Below are positions 1-14,000 of a DNA stretch of 64,000 nt, piece after piece. Position numbers and translations under genes: made by a program. The notes beneath the pieces are model-generated. The model did not search any database. It was not told the origin of the DNA and saw nothing but the letters and a program-made list of their open reading frames with translations. Each line of letters begins with the position of its first letter. Within the stretch, counting starts at the first letter, position 1. This stretch comes from Spisula solida (lineage: Eukaryota > Mollusca > Bivalvia > Venerida > Mactridae): NCBI GenBank assembly GCA_947247005.1, contig OX365952.1, forward strand, positions 29,204,222 through 29,268,221. The letters are read 5' to 3'.

Positions 1-255
1 TTTGTAAATTGTATGACTGACCAAAGAATGCAGTCTTTTTACTGAAATCATCAACTTCAGATGTCTAGTTTAAAGAGCGACTAACTTGGGAACAGTAAGT
101 AAGTGGGAGTCATATTATAACAAATGGTCATTAATAAGTAACGTGCTCAGACTTTAAATGGTTAATAATTAAAGATCTGAACCCAATAAATGCTTACATC
201 AAAAGCTATTTCTACTAACAAATATATAATTATACATGTATGATGTTTAGCTTAC

Positions 256-3200
256 CCTCTGCTCCTTCAACTGCATCTCAAGCTTGCCAATATCTTCCTT
301 GTATCGTTGGATCTGAGTCTGCATGGTCTTAATCTCAGAGCCTTTAGAATCAAGGTCTGCTTTTGCCTGCTTCATTTCACGCTCCATTTTGTCTCGTTTG
401 CGAGCTTCACGTTGTGCTTCATTGTTACGCATCTGAATATCTTGGGACAACTGTGAATTTATAAATAAGATTTGCAGTATTAGATGAATATTGACTGCTT
501 TATGTTAGAATATTATAACATAGATCACAACACAAAATTCCACTCTTCAGTTCACTGATTACATATATATTTCATTAAGTTTGGCATTGTTGTTTGACAT
601 CATTAAATCAAACCTACTACTTACGACCTTATAAGATTCATGCATATTTAAAATCTGCATCTCAAGGCCCTTAGTATGAGCCTATTTTCATGAAAATCGG
701 AAGTGGTCATGTTGATCATACTGAAGATTAAAAAGCTTGTTTTTCCATAAGTAAACAGTAGTTTTCAGACAGTTTTTTATTGTTTTCTCAAAATATTGAT
801 CTTGCACTTACAACCTTCTAATTCTAAGCAAGCGAAATATATACTTAATTCCACTTTGCCAGACAACAGAAAAATGACCTCATCATTGCCAAGGTAGTGA
901 CTATTTCATAGTATACATTAACATTCCAATATTTGTATGAATTATTCCACTGCAAAGCTCACCTCCTGGATTTTCTCTTCAGCATCATTCTTTTGCTCAT
1001 CAAGATGTTGTTGAGTAGCATTAGACTGAGCTAATTGTTCTCGTAGCTTGACAATCTCCTGCAGACTATCATCACGCTCTTTAGTTAAATCCTCCTTAAT
1101 TTTAAGTAGCTCATTTACACTGAAAGTAGAAGGACAATAAAAAATATTTCATTGTTTTTACCAGTAAATTTTACATAGTTGATGCTGGAAGAATGTATTA
1201 TATATTTCTCAGTTAAGGCAACAGAAACATTAATAATTACACTGTGAATTCAACAAGACATTTTAATAAAAATAATAATAATAATAATGTCATTATTTTC
1301 TGTGAATAACATAATTGGCACACCAATTTTCATTATGGTCCACTTTAGCCTTATCTTGTTCATCTGGATAATCATTCTAAGATTTACATGATCCAGTGAA
1401 CATTTATGAAAATTGCATGTAATATTACTGTACAAGTTGCTAGGCTGTGATTGTTCCAAGAGTAACTGGCTGTAATATTCTACACTTATCCATTCCCCTC
1501 GCAAAAACATGTTGGAATAGGTCAGACTTAATCTAAACCAATTTGTTCCAAAGATTTTAAGAAAATTTGAGCCTAAAAGAGGAAGAATCACAGGCCTCAA
1601 ATTGACCTCAATCTTAAACCCCACTTACATTTCATTAAAAACATACTGACCAAGATTCATGAATATTTGATGCAAACACAGCCTCTATTGCACACATTTT
1701 TCTATGATTTTACATAGTACCACGTAACCGTAACAAGAGCTGTCACTGTAAGGGACATATGCCCCTGAAGTGCGATGTTGACAGTATAGAGGGTTTCACC
1801 CCCTCCCCCCATGAATCCCACAAAGTAACTATCACATCTTACAACTTTAGTACAGTATACATCAGGTGTAATTCAGGGGCAGTAACAGCGTTGATTATGG
1901 CGAAAATATTGACATGCAAAAAAGAAAACAATTAATCCACCTGAGGACAGGTTTTGTGATATAATCATCCAAATTATGCTGATTAATTACGTATAATCCA
2001 TACATATTGACTTTTCAAACTAATCTAATAGTATTATACAAATTCAAAGGATGTTTCTATTACAAGAATGATTCTAGTAATGGCGTTGTATGAGCTAACA
2101 ATTGAGTGCTTGTTATATGAGCAGCATGTTACACAAATCTGTTCTTAATGAAGTTGCTTATATAAGTAATTGAGCGAGCGAAGCGAGCCAGAAAATTGCA
2201 TTGTTTATCTTATAATTTTGCTACACAAATTCTTTCTCTACTTGATACTGATAAAGTTGTTGTGTGAGCGAATTGAGTCAGAAAAAATGCATTGTTCATC
2301 TGAGCGGCATAATGGTAGTAACTAAAATTTTCTGTGGGTGCGAAAATGTTTGTTGTTGCTAAATTGGTTAAAAAGCTTAAATGCTTGTTCAAGAAAACAA
2401 TTTATTTTGAAAATCTTGCGTACTGAATACCAATAGGCATTTTTATTGCGTACCACGTACGACACTCTTTTGCGGCCTGAATACCACCTAAAAAGGCCCT
2501 GAATCCCACGTGCTGTAAAGGGGGTTTCACCCTCAGTATATACAAGTACTTTAAGTTACAACAATTTCTAAGTTAAAAAAGGGCCATAACTCCTTACAAA
2601 ATAATCCTATAGCTAAATGACTAGTCTATTAAAGTTGACTAAATAAATGATGTTAAGTATGACTACCAAGTTACTACATTAGCATTGAGAGTAAACAATA
2701 AAATGGAATGTTATTAAAAACATTAACCAAAATGTCTACATTAAAAGGGTTATAACTCTGTTCAAAATAATCCTACAGTTATGCCACTAAAATTTCTAGT
2801 AGGGTTGACCAATGTCTAAGTCAAAAAGGGCAATAACTCCTTACAAAATCATCCTAGAGTTATGCCCCATGGGTACTGTCTAGTATGGTATTTAATAGTA
2901 TTTAATATATATTTTATTTCTGACAAAATAGGATTGGGCAACAGGCTTGGCCTATATTAGCCCTCTCCATGATTTACCCATTATTGAACTTGACCTAGAT
3001 TTTGTTGAGATGATCATTTTGACCATGTTTCATAAATATTAGGCCAAAATTGTGACCTCTAGTGTCTACACAAGCAAATTGTTGATGGACAGATGACGGA
3101 TGGACGACGGACAAAGAGTGATTACAAAAGCTCACTCTGTAACTTTGTGACAGGTGAGCTGAAAATGGACATCAGAAATGAATTCTATTGTCATTTTTAG

Positions 3201-6200
3201 CTAGTGTTATCATCAGCGGACTTATACCACTAAAACCGGATGTGTTTTTAAATTGATTGAGTGTATTTATAAGCAAGAATAGTGCAGTAATTACCTATGT
3301 TCCTGTCCCATAGTCAATCCAGCACCCTGTTCTACAAGCTTACTCAAATTGGCAATTTCAAGCTTCAGGGATTGGATAGTTTCGCGAGCACGAGTTTCCT
3401 TCTCATGAGCTGCATCAACCATCTTCCATGCTTTTTCTATTTCCTGCAATGAAAAACAATGGTTCTCATAATTAAATAAACATATACTATAGTTCATGAA
3501 GTATATAACTTAGAATTTTGACAATACTCTGCCAGTATAGGATAACTATGACGCTGTTTAATGATGTCCATGAAGATGACAACTGTACAAGCTGTTACGG
3601 GTCGAGTATGATCAGAGATACAGACAGCAATGTTATACTACTGAACAAGCTAACCACCTTGTAACAGGCTTGATATGATAACTATATAGAGGTGAGCATG
3701 GCAAATGTTGTGTGACCTAGCTTTGTCAATTTCAGTTTCATGAAACCAGCATAATTTTATATTAAGAAATGCCATACTGGAAAAGTATTTTTGGCAATGC
3801 ATTTTTATTGCGTTTGAGTGTATTTTCTAATCATTGTGTTTATTTTGTTAGATGCCATCATCAGCAGTCTTTGAAATCAGCACTTCTCCGGTTGTACGGA
3901 ACAGTTAATTATTGTCTCGGTCAAAAAGTAATTATTTACAGAGTATAAAGGAAAACTATTCAATTTTAGTGATTTGATCACTTAGTAAACAGACTGCACC
4001 TAAGTGTATTTCTTAAAATCATTGTGTTTATTTTGTGAGGTGCAATCATAGTGACTTGAACAATTCTAACTGTCAAGCAGATTAGTGTACATCTAGTTAA
4101 CTACATTTTCTCAACTGGGCCAAAGGATAAGCATCTGAATGTACATGTAGTATATAAATACTGTTGTCTTGTGCATTATATTTTATAATATCTTACCTTC
4201 TTCAATGATGCTATAGTTGCCTGATCTTCCTGCGACAACTTCAATGCAGTAGACACCTTCGCCGAATTAGCAACAATTTCAGCATTTAATTCCCGGCATT
4301 TTTGCATCAATCTCTTCTCACTTTCATGAGATTTTTTGAGAGCTTTGTGCAACTTTTCATATTCACCTCGAAATCTCTCCAGACTTCTGTCACCCATTAA
4401 TTCACTCAATACCTAAAAAAATAACAAATTTTATATTACATTACTTAATTCTCAGGAAAAAAGGGTATTATGCCCATAAAGGTTAAAACAAGGCAACAAT
4501 TTCAACATTTAAAATCAGCAAAAAAATAACACAGGTTTTCAAATCAGATATATTTCAATGAGAACAATAATTGTAACACTAAACTGATACTGTTTTTTAA
4601 AAATACAAATATCAATGAATAACAAACAATATTAAGACAAGAGATGTTTGTAAAACATGTATGCCCCATGGCAGCCAAAAAGTCAGTAATGGTAAAGTTA
4701 ACAGTGACCTTAACATTTGACCTACTGACCCCAAAATCAATAGGGGTCATATACTGTTGACCAACCTCCATGTGAAGTTTGAAGATCCTAGGGCAAAGCG
4801 TTCTTCAGTTATTGAACGGAAACCACTTGGTCTACCGAGTGACCAACCTACAGGCGCAAAGCAATATACCCCCTCATCAAAGATGGGGGGCATAAATATA
4901 TATGGTCCTGTTTAGCAGACACATTTTTTGAACATATTGAGCAACATATATCAACCTGATAGGGTGGGAAAGAATAGATGTGTCTTTACAAGACTGACTT
5001 GATATACATGTATATATACCAATCATTTAAAGGTGGAGATCTGAATGTTTTAAACCAAAACCATAGCAGACAACCTGAATAATATATGACGTTGGGAAGA
5101 CCCAAGGACCACCATGTCACACCAATGGCTATCTCTGGAAGGGGAATTTTTGTGTTGTTAGAATTCATAATAATAAAAATAGTAATAACACTCAACATTT
5201 AGTTTTCAATTATAGCCTAGCTGTTTTAAATGGTACAGTTTGCATTAATATGTACATCTAAAAAGGATTTTGAAGGTTTGGATATAGATCTATATATGTT
5301 AAATAAATGTTTCTTGAGGGGAATTTTGTTCAGAAACAGGGGAAAAACTTACTTTTAGGATAGGGGAATGGGGCCATATCAGGCCCCAAAATAGAAGAAC
5401 GAGAGCCCCAACATCAATGGATGTGTCTTAACATGTCAAACAAAGAACAACAAATTCATACAAAGAATTTATCAGTTAAAACACAAAAATGAAAGCTGAT
5501 TAGTAAAATGAAAGTTTTTAAAACTAACAACTCAATAATATGCAGAGTATTTATGAAATAACTCAGATACACAGCAAAAACTTGTTATAGTTGAAAGTAT
5601 CATAAATAACAAGGGCCACATCCACATGGCCATCCCCACCGTAAATGTTTGTTACTAACGGGTGTTTCATCAAAAGGAGATAATTTCAAAACTGTGCCAT
5701 ATAGAGGCATGGTTCTTGATCACAGCATTTCTGCTAGTTGCCATCTATTCACATACCAGGTTTCAAGTCAATACCTCAAATAGTTTAAAAGTTATCCTCT
5801 GGACAAAAACTATGATAAACTTAAACAAGGGGAGATAATTTCAAAATTGGGCCATAAAGAGTTATGGTTTTGGTCACAGCACTTCTCCTAGTTGCCATCT
5901 ATTCATATATCAAGTTTCAGATCAATAACTTAAATAGTTTTTAAGTTATGCTCTGGACAAAATATTGGACGCAAGGAAGGACGGACGCACGCATACTATT
6001 ATTATTATCCCTTCGCCTTTGGCAGGAGATAATAAATATAAAGATAGAATGCATCTATTCTCTTACATCCTGGAAGTCTTTCTCAAGTGCTTCAAATGCA
6101 CTGTCTTCAATGGAAGCTTTCTCTTTTCCCCCTTCCTCCTTTTTCTAAAAATAAGAGAAAACAAGTTTCAAATAATAAAGAACTAATGTAATATGCAATA

Positions 6201-8665
6201 TTAATTCTAACATGACAGACAAATTGACAACGAACATTGAAGAGCATTGTATAACGTTTGATCACAGGCCTAAGAAATTATATCACAAAATACAGAGTTT
6301 TGAAATTCCCCATCAACTGGTCATTACAGTATGATTGTAAAGAGAACAGGTTGGAAATGCTTTTTTCTGGCCCCTACACAAATCCGCTATTTAACGCATC
6401 AACGGGCCAATAAATGGTTGAAATCGCTTCTATATATGTTGTACTACATAAAACAATCAATATATCTACCATTTACCATGTTTAAGTTACATTTTAGGCA
6501 ATATCTGTATTCGAGTGGCTGTTTTGGATTTCATGACTGTCATTGTTTACAAATTTTCTAGTCTAGTCCCGCAGTGTATGGTAAGGCTTTGTGTCATTAG
6601 CGTATACTACATAAAGTCTAATAAAGTTCCTATTTTATTATTAATAATTAAACAAAAGCATTTTTAAATTTGCACTTTTAATTTTATTACATAACAATAT
6701 TAATTAAAATAAATTGTATAAAGTTTAAACATTTTTTTATTGTTATATGCAAATAAGTAAGAGAAGTCAGCAGTTATCAGTCTGTCGTTTGGTATTCACT
6801 GTGATAGTTAGGGATTACGCTATTGTCATAAAATGTGATTATCACGATGTGTGATAATTACGGACCCCAACAAGATTAAATCTGACATTTTTTCAGAGGT
6901 GTGAAATTTCACTAAGATGATTGCCTTGAGATAAAGTAACTAATTATCGTTGGAAATTGTTGAGTGGACCGACACTTGTCAGTGTGCTCGAATTAGACCA
7001 GATGCTTGTAATAATTTTACTTGAATTAGAGGGGTAAATTAATGTACAGTATAGAGCAAATTCGTTGGGACTTTGAAATTTGCTCGATTAAGGCCGGTTG
7101 CTCGAATAATCACTGCTTGTATTACCGAGGTTTTACTGTACGTTGCTTGTCTGGCTTTCTCTATGTTCGTCTCAACAATCACCTGTGCTGTGCTACTGAC
7201 TGATTCAAAATGTTCATGATTTTCAGCGTTTCGTACACATTTTTAAACTGAAAGGACTTTCAGAACTGTTAACTTACCAGACAATGGACCAGAAATACAA
7301 AACGGATCACATATCTGGTCCAGATTTCACATTTTAAAACTTTTCTGAAGAATTTTGTTAATGATGTGGGACTCGAACCCCGGTATAACTAGTCTGTAAC
7401 TCTGCCAACTGAGCTAGCAGGGCGCCTACCGTGAGTCTGAGTTACCACAGTCATAGTTCTGGATACCATAACTAAATGGTCTTTTATTTACACTGACGTC
7501 TCGGCCTTTTAGTTATGGAATTACCCTCTTCAATAATCAACTGTTTAAGCTTGACGCCTAAAATGCATGTTCATTGTTCAAAAATCACCCAAAAACTATA
7601 ATTTACGTATAAATGTAATATTTTTCAAGTGTTTTGTCTTAAAACAGTCAATGTAACACCTACTTATAATCATATATTGCTTAAAGTTTATTTACTTCCG
7701 TGTTTGATCAGCTTCCGCGGCCATTTTGAATAATTAATTTATCGCAGGTGTGTGCGAGAGCCGTTTTCGAAAAATCCGTTATTTCATGAAACATGGTCGA
7801 AAACGTCTTAAAATTAAATAAAACCTTTAGATATACCTTTACATAAGAAACAAACACGTTATTTTTGCTATAAATCATGTAACTCCCATTTACACAAATA
7901 AATATTGCAATTTATGCAGCCGACAATCAAAACATTGATCACGTGGTTCCTTTCGGAACACTTTTGTTATTATCGCATTCAAATGAATGGCGATCGTAAA
8001 CGAAAACATTGAAATTGGACAGGTTTGAAACAATCGACGGAATTGATAGTATTTCTTGCGAAAGATTTTGTTTTTTGGGGTACATTGATAGAATATGGTC
8101 CAATTGGTAGGGTTTAAATGATTATTTTGTTGAAACGTGCGTTTTGTCATAAAACGAACGCGACTCAAACTGAGTCGTTGAGCTGTTGGGTTTCAACAAA
8201 CGGCTTTGACGATGAAATGGAATGATCATCGTCAAAGACCTTGGACTACCACAGTCACTACATAAGTTCGAACAGATGAGTTGCACATTTTTTTATACGA
8301 AACGGACAATTAGAGCACACAAACGAACATGAACTGATTTGCTAATTTGTTATCCGTTGGCTGTTGCTGGGTAAGGTTTTTCTTTGTATGGACTCATCGC
8401 CCAACACCTCTTGTTCGAGTATGCCCTGTGACTACACACATACTCCAAAGCTAGGGTGTATATATTTAAAAGGATTTAGTACGTAACACAAGTCTAGAAG
8501 AAAGTGCTTTGCGAAAATTACAAATAGTATGTTGCTGTCTCGTTCAGAAATTCCAGATGTCGAGAGCTTGAAGTTCTTCCAATTGAAGTGCAGAGCTCTC
8601 TCTGTAACATTTTTTGGTTATTCTACATAAACTAGATGCATAATAAGTCTACTTACATCCGTCAT
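256..8665 (-). CDS. CFAP58: Cilia- and flagella-associated protein 58, 5' part (6 exons, continues past left edge)
   Basis: Coding exons, in transcription order: 8657-8665, 6067-6144, 4197-4412, 3295-3443, 963-1119, 256-450. Every intron is GT-AG and the exons sum to 804 nt (268 codons) with consistent phases. The start is the ATG at 8665-8663, which encodes only Met-Thr-Asp before a GTAAGT donor. The protein is charged and coiled-coil throughout. Diagnostic stretches are SAFEALEKDFQDVLSEL (exons 2-3), KCRELNAEIVANSAKVSTAL (exon 3), EIEKAWKMVDAAHEKE (exon 4) and VKLREQLAQ (exon 5), which follow vertebrate CFAP58 (CCDC147) almost residue for residue. The family acts in motile cilia and sperm flagella, in axoneme and mid-piece assembly. 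The window ends after the exon finishing KLEMQLKEQR, so roughly the last two thirds of the usual ~870-residue protein lies to the left. No frameshift or stop is seen; it looks functional. Confidence 0.93.
451..962 (-). other. CFAP58 intron 5
   Basis: Unique AT-rich intron with a GTGAGC donor and a TTCACAG acceptor. I see no repeat, ORF or RNA gene in it. Confidence 0.8.
1720..2530. repeat. Degenerate transposon in CFAP58 intron 4 with 'gagcgaagcgagc' words
   Basis: The stretch contains two ~100-bp units beginning gagcgagcgaagcgagcc (2171) and tgagcgaattgagtcag (2265), each followed by aaaa(t)tgcattgtt. The same unit recurs inside the hAT-like element at 52.4-53.4 kb. The flanks carry agggtttcaccccct (1788) and gggggtttcaccct (2520). 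No coding capacity is seen. It is probably a decayed non-autonomous DNA element. Confidence 0.5.
2560..3168 (+). repeat. 3' end of a CAGGTGAGC-terminated dispersed element
   Basis: Short repeated units containing 'gggcaataactccttacaaaat' variants are followed by the tail common to many bivalve elements: a cggacgacgga-like stretch, then an imperfect hairpin agctcactctgtaac / gtgacaggtgagct (3130-3162). It lies in CFAP58 intron 4. The 5' hairpin terminus is missing, so this is a partial copy. Confidence 0.6.
4635..4896 (+). repeat. Short dispersed repeat in CFAP58 intron 2-3 region
   Basis: It opens with acaagagatgtttgtaaaac and closes with agatggggggcataaa. The internal text tgaccttaacatttgacc... 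is typical of non-coding bivalve repeats. Near its ends atgccccat (4660) and gggggcat (4885) are inverted relative to each other. No ORF of interest. Confidence 0.5.
5608..6033 (+). repeat. Dispersed repeat with two ~180-bp units in CFAP58 intron 2
   Basis: Two related units contain ggagataatttcaaaa.tg (5679 and 5831) and agttgccatctattcata (5737 and 5890). They are followed by a gacggacgcacgca tail and ggcaggagataataa. It ends 34 bp from CFAP58 exon 2 (6067). Confidence 0.55.
6950..7142. repeat. Small TA-flanked palindromic element with 'gctcgaatta' words
   Basis: The inner part has ends tacagtatagagc (7044) and gaggttttactgta (7127), which are inverted copies. The word gctcgaat or its variants occurs at least four times from 6985 onward. 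The region lies in CFAP58 intron 1. It has the look of a MITE. Confidence 0.45.
7363..7424 (-). repeat. tRNA-like SINE head (A and B boxes intact)
   Basis: On the minus strand TAGCTCAGTTGG (7416-7405) is a perfect A box and GGTTCGAGTCC (7379-7369) a perfect B box. The D-stem pairs (GCTC/GAGT) and the anticodon position reads AGT (Thr). The acceptor and anticodon stems do not pair, so this is not a working tRNA. A tRNA-derived SINE promoter is the best reading. It lies in CFAP58 intron 1, same strand as the gene; the SINE body would extend toward 7260. Confidence 0.6.
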
Positions 8666-9099
8666 GTTGATCTTTTTTCCAACCTTTGCAAATGAAACTT
8701 TATTTTTTATTAACGATACTCTTATGCGCCTACTTTTGTTTTGGCTGCTTCGTGTCCATAACAACGATAAGGGAAGTAACTCTGTTATACTAGTTGGTGT
8801 TACATTCCAGTGAGCACGTACTAAGTGGATCCGGGCGCTATCTTAAACTTAAGAACTGGCGCTTGGGATAAGAACTTGCCCTATAACTCAAAAACCAAAC
8901 ACAAGTATGAAGTTTTTATGCTTTAAAATGATAAATAATGGTATTTCGGGCTTCATATATTAATTTTAGTACAATTGGAGAGATAAAACATAACTTGTGA
9001 CAAATTTTGGGATAAAATACATGTATTACCTCCCTTTCAATAAGAGCTGACGCTTTTTAAAAGTGATATTCCAGGATAATTTATGGTTTATCATAATTT
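8666..9099. other. 5' flank of CFAP58
   Basis: This stretch lies upstream of the CFAP58 ATG and before the first LINE fragment. It presumably holds the 5'UTR and promoter. I see no TATA box at a convincing place and no ORF. Confidence 0.4.
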
Positions 9100-10995
9100 A
9101 TTACTTTTATTGGGCTGTACCTAAATCTCTTGCTCAGTAATGACCATCCAATTTGTAATAGTAATAAAACCCTAATTAACCACCTCCCACCAGTGTATTT
9201 TGACTTTGCAAAAAAAAAAATACAGAAAAATACATTTCTCTGTGAAAATAATAACCTTATCAACAATCCACAGGAAGTAAGTGAAGTTTTTAATGATTTC
9301 TTTGTAAATGTAGCTACATACATATATATCGGAAAAGACTCTCTGCAAGTAAACTCAGAACACACTAGCATTGAAAAAATAAAAGAAAAGTTAGATGATG
9401 TAAATGTTTTAACTTTTGACCATGTGAATGACCAGTTTGTTGCCAAACAAATAGATACAATTGGAATAAAGAAAGCAACTGGCATTGATGGAATATCACC
9501 TAAATTACTTAAGCTAGCAAAACCATCTATAGCAGCCCCTATAGCCCTTATGATAAATAAAAGATTTGACACCTGTACCTTCCCTGACACACTTAAAGTT
9601 GCTCAAGTAACACCTATCCATAAAAAGAATAGTACATTAGAAAAAAGCAACTTTCGCCCAGTCAGTGTTTTACCAGTCGTCTCGAAAGTCTTTAAGAGAG
9701 CCATCAATGAGCAGCTTATTACTTTCTTTGAAAATCGCTTTCACTCCTTCCTTTCAGCTTTCCGTCCACGATATGGATGCCAAAATATACTACTTAAAGT
9801 AATTGAAGATTGGAAAAAAACACTTTGACAATAATAAGTACTGTGCTGCTGTATTGATGGTCCTGTCAAAGGCTTTCGACTGCCTTCCACATAACTTGCT
9901 CTTATTGAAATCAACTTCATATGGCCTCTCTGATCTATCTGTTAAACTTTTAGAAAGCTATTTGTCAAACCGCAAACAATGTGTAAAGTCAGGAAAAACT
10001 ATCAGTCCTTTACTTGATATTGTTAAAGGAGTTCCCAGGGGTCTATACTTGGACCAGTGCTCTTCAACATATTCATTAGTGATATTTTCTTATTTGTAAC
10101 TGACTGTGACTTATATAACTATGCTGATGACAACACTCTAGCTTTTGCAGATTATGACCTCTCAAATCTTAAAGAAAACCTAGAAAGAAGTAGCATCTCT
10201 CTAATTAACTGGTTTACGGACAATTAAATGAAAGCAAACCCAGATAAATTTCAGGCAATTGCTGTAGGTACAAAAACTAAAAATTAAAACTTGACTTTTA
10301 ACATTGGTACAAATAATGTTATACACTGTGAGGAAAGTGTAAATTAAGCTACTAGGTGTCACTCTTGATTTTAAACTAAAATTTGATTATCATGTCTCTG
10401 ACATCTGCAAGAAAGCATCTAAACAATTAAATATTCTTAAACGTATAGGACACTAAGTAAGTAAGTAACTTACTTATAGGACACTATTTAAACAAACTAA
10501 GCAAACTAACCATCTATCATACTTTTATAATGTCAAACTTTAGCTATTGTCCTCTTACCTGGCATTTCTGTGGAGAAGTTCAAACCAAGAAAGTAGAGAA
10601 AACCAAGAACGAGCTTTAAAATTTGTATACCGGTATAACGATTATACCTCATCCTATGAAAAACTGCTTGAAAAATCTAAAATTCCTAGCTTAAAAATCA
10701 GAAGAACTCTATCAATGGCCTTAGAAACTTTTAAAATTCTAAACAAACTAGGACTATCTTACTTACATGATCTTATCACAGTAAAAAACAATATTATTCA
10801 TTTAGGTACAGAAACACAGCTGAAATACCCCAGGTAAAACAACACAATACGGGATCAGAACTTTCCGTTTTCAAGCAGCTAAATAGTGGAACAGCTTCCC
10901 ACTGCATTTTAGAGATATATACAATTATGAACAATTCAAAAATATCATTAGCGCCTGGGACGGAGAGAACCGTACCTGCCCTGCATGTATGACAT
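9100..10995 (+). mobile_element. Degenerate non-LTR retrotransposon (CR1/Jockey-like), 5'-truncated
   Basis: Broken reverse transcriptase spread over several frames. The first segment (9130-9828) contains KATGIDGISPKLLK (fingers region) and SNFRPVSVLPVVSKVFKR. A -1/+1 shift near 9828 is followed by LSKAFDCLPHNLLL (RT block A) and VKGVPRG. After another shift comes NYADDNTLAFA (YADD box, ~10118). In-frame stops appear from 10228. The 3' end codes the thumb-like tail (10547-10837) and a final cysteine pair, TCPAC (~10975-10990), before the stop. There is no endonuclease domain, so it is a dead, 5'-truncated copy. Clade assignment is by motif familiarity only. Confidence 0.85.
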
Positions 10996-11064
10996 AGTTA
11001 TTGATTTATATAAGTGTGCTTATTTATTTATTTTGTTTGTTTAATTCTGTCTGCTTCTTTTCTG

Positions 11065-14000
11065 CTGATTATGATTTAGCACATATTCACTGTATAAAAT
11101 CAGGTGGGTACATCGGTATTACCCTTGGGCAACCTTTTTTATTGACGTTTATTGATCTAATGGTCAAACGACCTAATATACCTGAAATGTAACACCTTTC
11201 AAAGGTTAAAACTCATCAGTTAAACTCACTGTATCATGAATTTATGTTTATTTCTTGTACAAATTGATAGGAAATGGTATACAGTACTTGTTTGCAACAA
11301 ATCAATTACTGTAACATATGTTTCTCTTACAAATCGTGGTATTTTACGTTACCAAAGTGCATTTGGTAACAAGGCATATTTGTATATTTTCATTACTAAT
11401 CTGTTTTACTATTAAAACGTATCTTATTATCTTTTATCTATACATGTAATCCTTTAAAGCATATTGGTACATGATCACGTTTTGGACATCACTATAATAA
11501 ATGAAACCTCCGTCACCACCCTAAAAGTTTCTTTGAAACAACCAAATACGAAACAACACCAATAATTGTATTGTATTCTCAAACAATAATGTAATTTCCT
11601 AAAAGTAATAGCATACAGAACTCAAGCGAATAAGAATCTTCTTATACGTTAATACTGATTTGTAATGTCCGTTACTGTGATATTATTCCTATAAATATTA
11701 AGAAAAATACCCAACAAATGCCAAAACTGCCGTTCAAAATATTTATCTTCATGTTGCACTATTTCCAATTGATGGTTACACCATGAATACTGCCTTTGAC
11801 TTCTCCTTATTACAATCAATACATACATAACAAGAACAGAATGTTTATTACACACAGAAATGGGATATGTGTTTTATATTTAGTACCTGTTTTCAAAACA
11901 TTGATCAACGTAATTTTCGTTTTTCTTACTAGTTGCGCTAATTTTCGTTACCAAAGTTCATTTCGTTATGTACAACTAGATTTGAATTTTCTCGTAAATG
12001 CATGTTTGACTGATACAATTGCTCTATTTTGTATTATCCTTTGAATACATTGTACTTGTTTAAGCCTAGGCCAAACTGAGGAATTCGTCATCGTCGATGT
12101 GGGATTACACTTAGTTTCTCCCGATGGCTCCCGTTACTCCCGATGTTTTTGCACAAACTTCTCTGAAGCGCCTAATTGTCATATGGAGTACATCCCTGAG
12201 ACAGTTGGACCGATGTACACCATCGGGAACACATCGGAGTTCTCCCGGTGCCTACGAGTACCAAATCTACCCCCTACATGAATCATCGCTGATAAATACC
12301 AGCAAATATTCGAGGAATAAATCTCGAGACCGTGAATGTGTTACCGAAATATCGCAAAATTGTTCGCAAAACCTTTAAATATTCCCGAAGGCTCCTGACA
12401 CTTGAGCGAAGCATCCCCGATCTTTTCCCAAGGCTCTGTGTCTTTCGGGATGCCTCCCCGAGATATTCCCGTCATGAAATTGCCAGTACATTAGGCAAAA
12501 TTCAATACATGCATTGAAATATACTGATATACATGTACTCGTGATGTCACTAAATGTTTCAATACTTCCCGAAGCTTCCCCGAAAAATATAAGGGAGCTT
12601 CCGTAAGACATCTGGGAACCTGTTCTTAACGACTTTAGAAGATCTGAATTACCATCAGGGGTACATCAGGGGTACATAACAAAACCTTCGTTACCATCCT
12701 TATTAAACACATTTTAATAACAAATTGCATATAACTATTTCATTTTGAAACAACAAATATGTTTCCCAAACATTGTGTTGTATGGAAATCACACATATAA
12801 AATATTCTTGTTACTGTTACATTTATTTCTCATTCAAACAGAGAACAACAGAGTATTTTGTGGGAACATAACTGCATCTAAATCCATCGTGAGTGGATCG
12901 GAGCTTGTAGACCGTTACTCTGTTGACATTAAACATCGAGTTGAAACATTCAGTGGCATAAAACTTAACTTGTTGTGAACTCGGCGCCAAGTTACAATTT
13001 TTGTATTGGTAAAGACACATTGTAGGAAGCGGAGAAAGGCAAAAATATGACATTCATGTTTTGGAGAGCCGGATACGGAAATTGAGGAAAGTATCTAATG
13101 CGTCTGGGCTGGTCATGGCCAAATTTATTGAGTCATTATCCGAATTCACACACAATGTTTTGGTTATATAGGTTTGTAAAACTAACGTATCATCTTTAAA
13201 GTTACACACCTTCCTGCCAACAATAGAGGTGTTAATTTAAATCTTAATCATGCACGTATGCAGACATCTATTTAGAAGCTCTCACTATCTCAAGACACAC
13301 TGATGCCATGGAGTATTGCTGGCTGAAAATGAGGACCCACATACTTTATTATATCAAAATGCTCTTAGGGCAGTTGCCTTGCTCATAATATAATGCTGTG
13401 TGTCAAATAAAGCACCACGTTTACATGTGCCTATAATTCTGCAATTGTAATGAAATTCAATTACCTGGTATTGCTAGAGATTATTGATACCTTTAAACTA
13501 ATCTACTAGTAGTTTCTTTATTACATGACCAATAATTGCTGAAAACTAGAAGGCTACTATCACAATACACATACATACAAACAATATCATAGGAATCGGT
13601 ACGTCACTATGGATACATCGGCCTCATGTAGGCATTTAAGTTTACATACCTTATCAAGATTTTTCAAATATACATAGTTGTTCACTGTTTTGATATTCGC
13701 GTTATTAAACTTCCGGTATGTGTGTATAAATATATGCGTTAAACACAATACTCTTACAAACTTATAGCATTCGACTCTACAACCCATGTCTGGTAATTAG
13801 CAAACATTCACTGCTTTAATAGTCCGAATTTCAAAACCTGAAATTCAATTTTCAACCGAAGTTTGAAAAAAAAACATAAAATCAAGCCTGATTATTGTAT
13901 CTTTGTTTATCTTTGTTATTTAAAACCTACACCTAAGCAGTTAATAATATTACGAACGCACAATCGTTGGGAAGTGATTATGGTTGCCCGACTCGATGTC

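Noticed and set aside
7363..7424. Functional tRNA-Thr
   Set aside because: The A and B boxes are perfect, but the acceptor stem cannot form and the anticodon stem is unpaired.
9081..9590. Minus-strand 169-codon ORF
   Set aside because: It is antisense to the LINE reverse transcriptase read on the plus strand and shows no family resemblance of its own.
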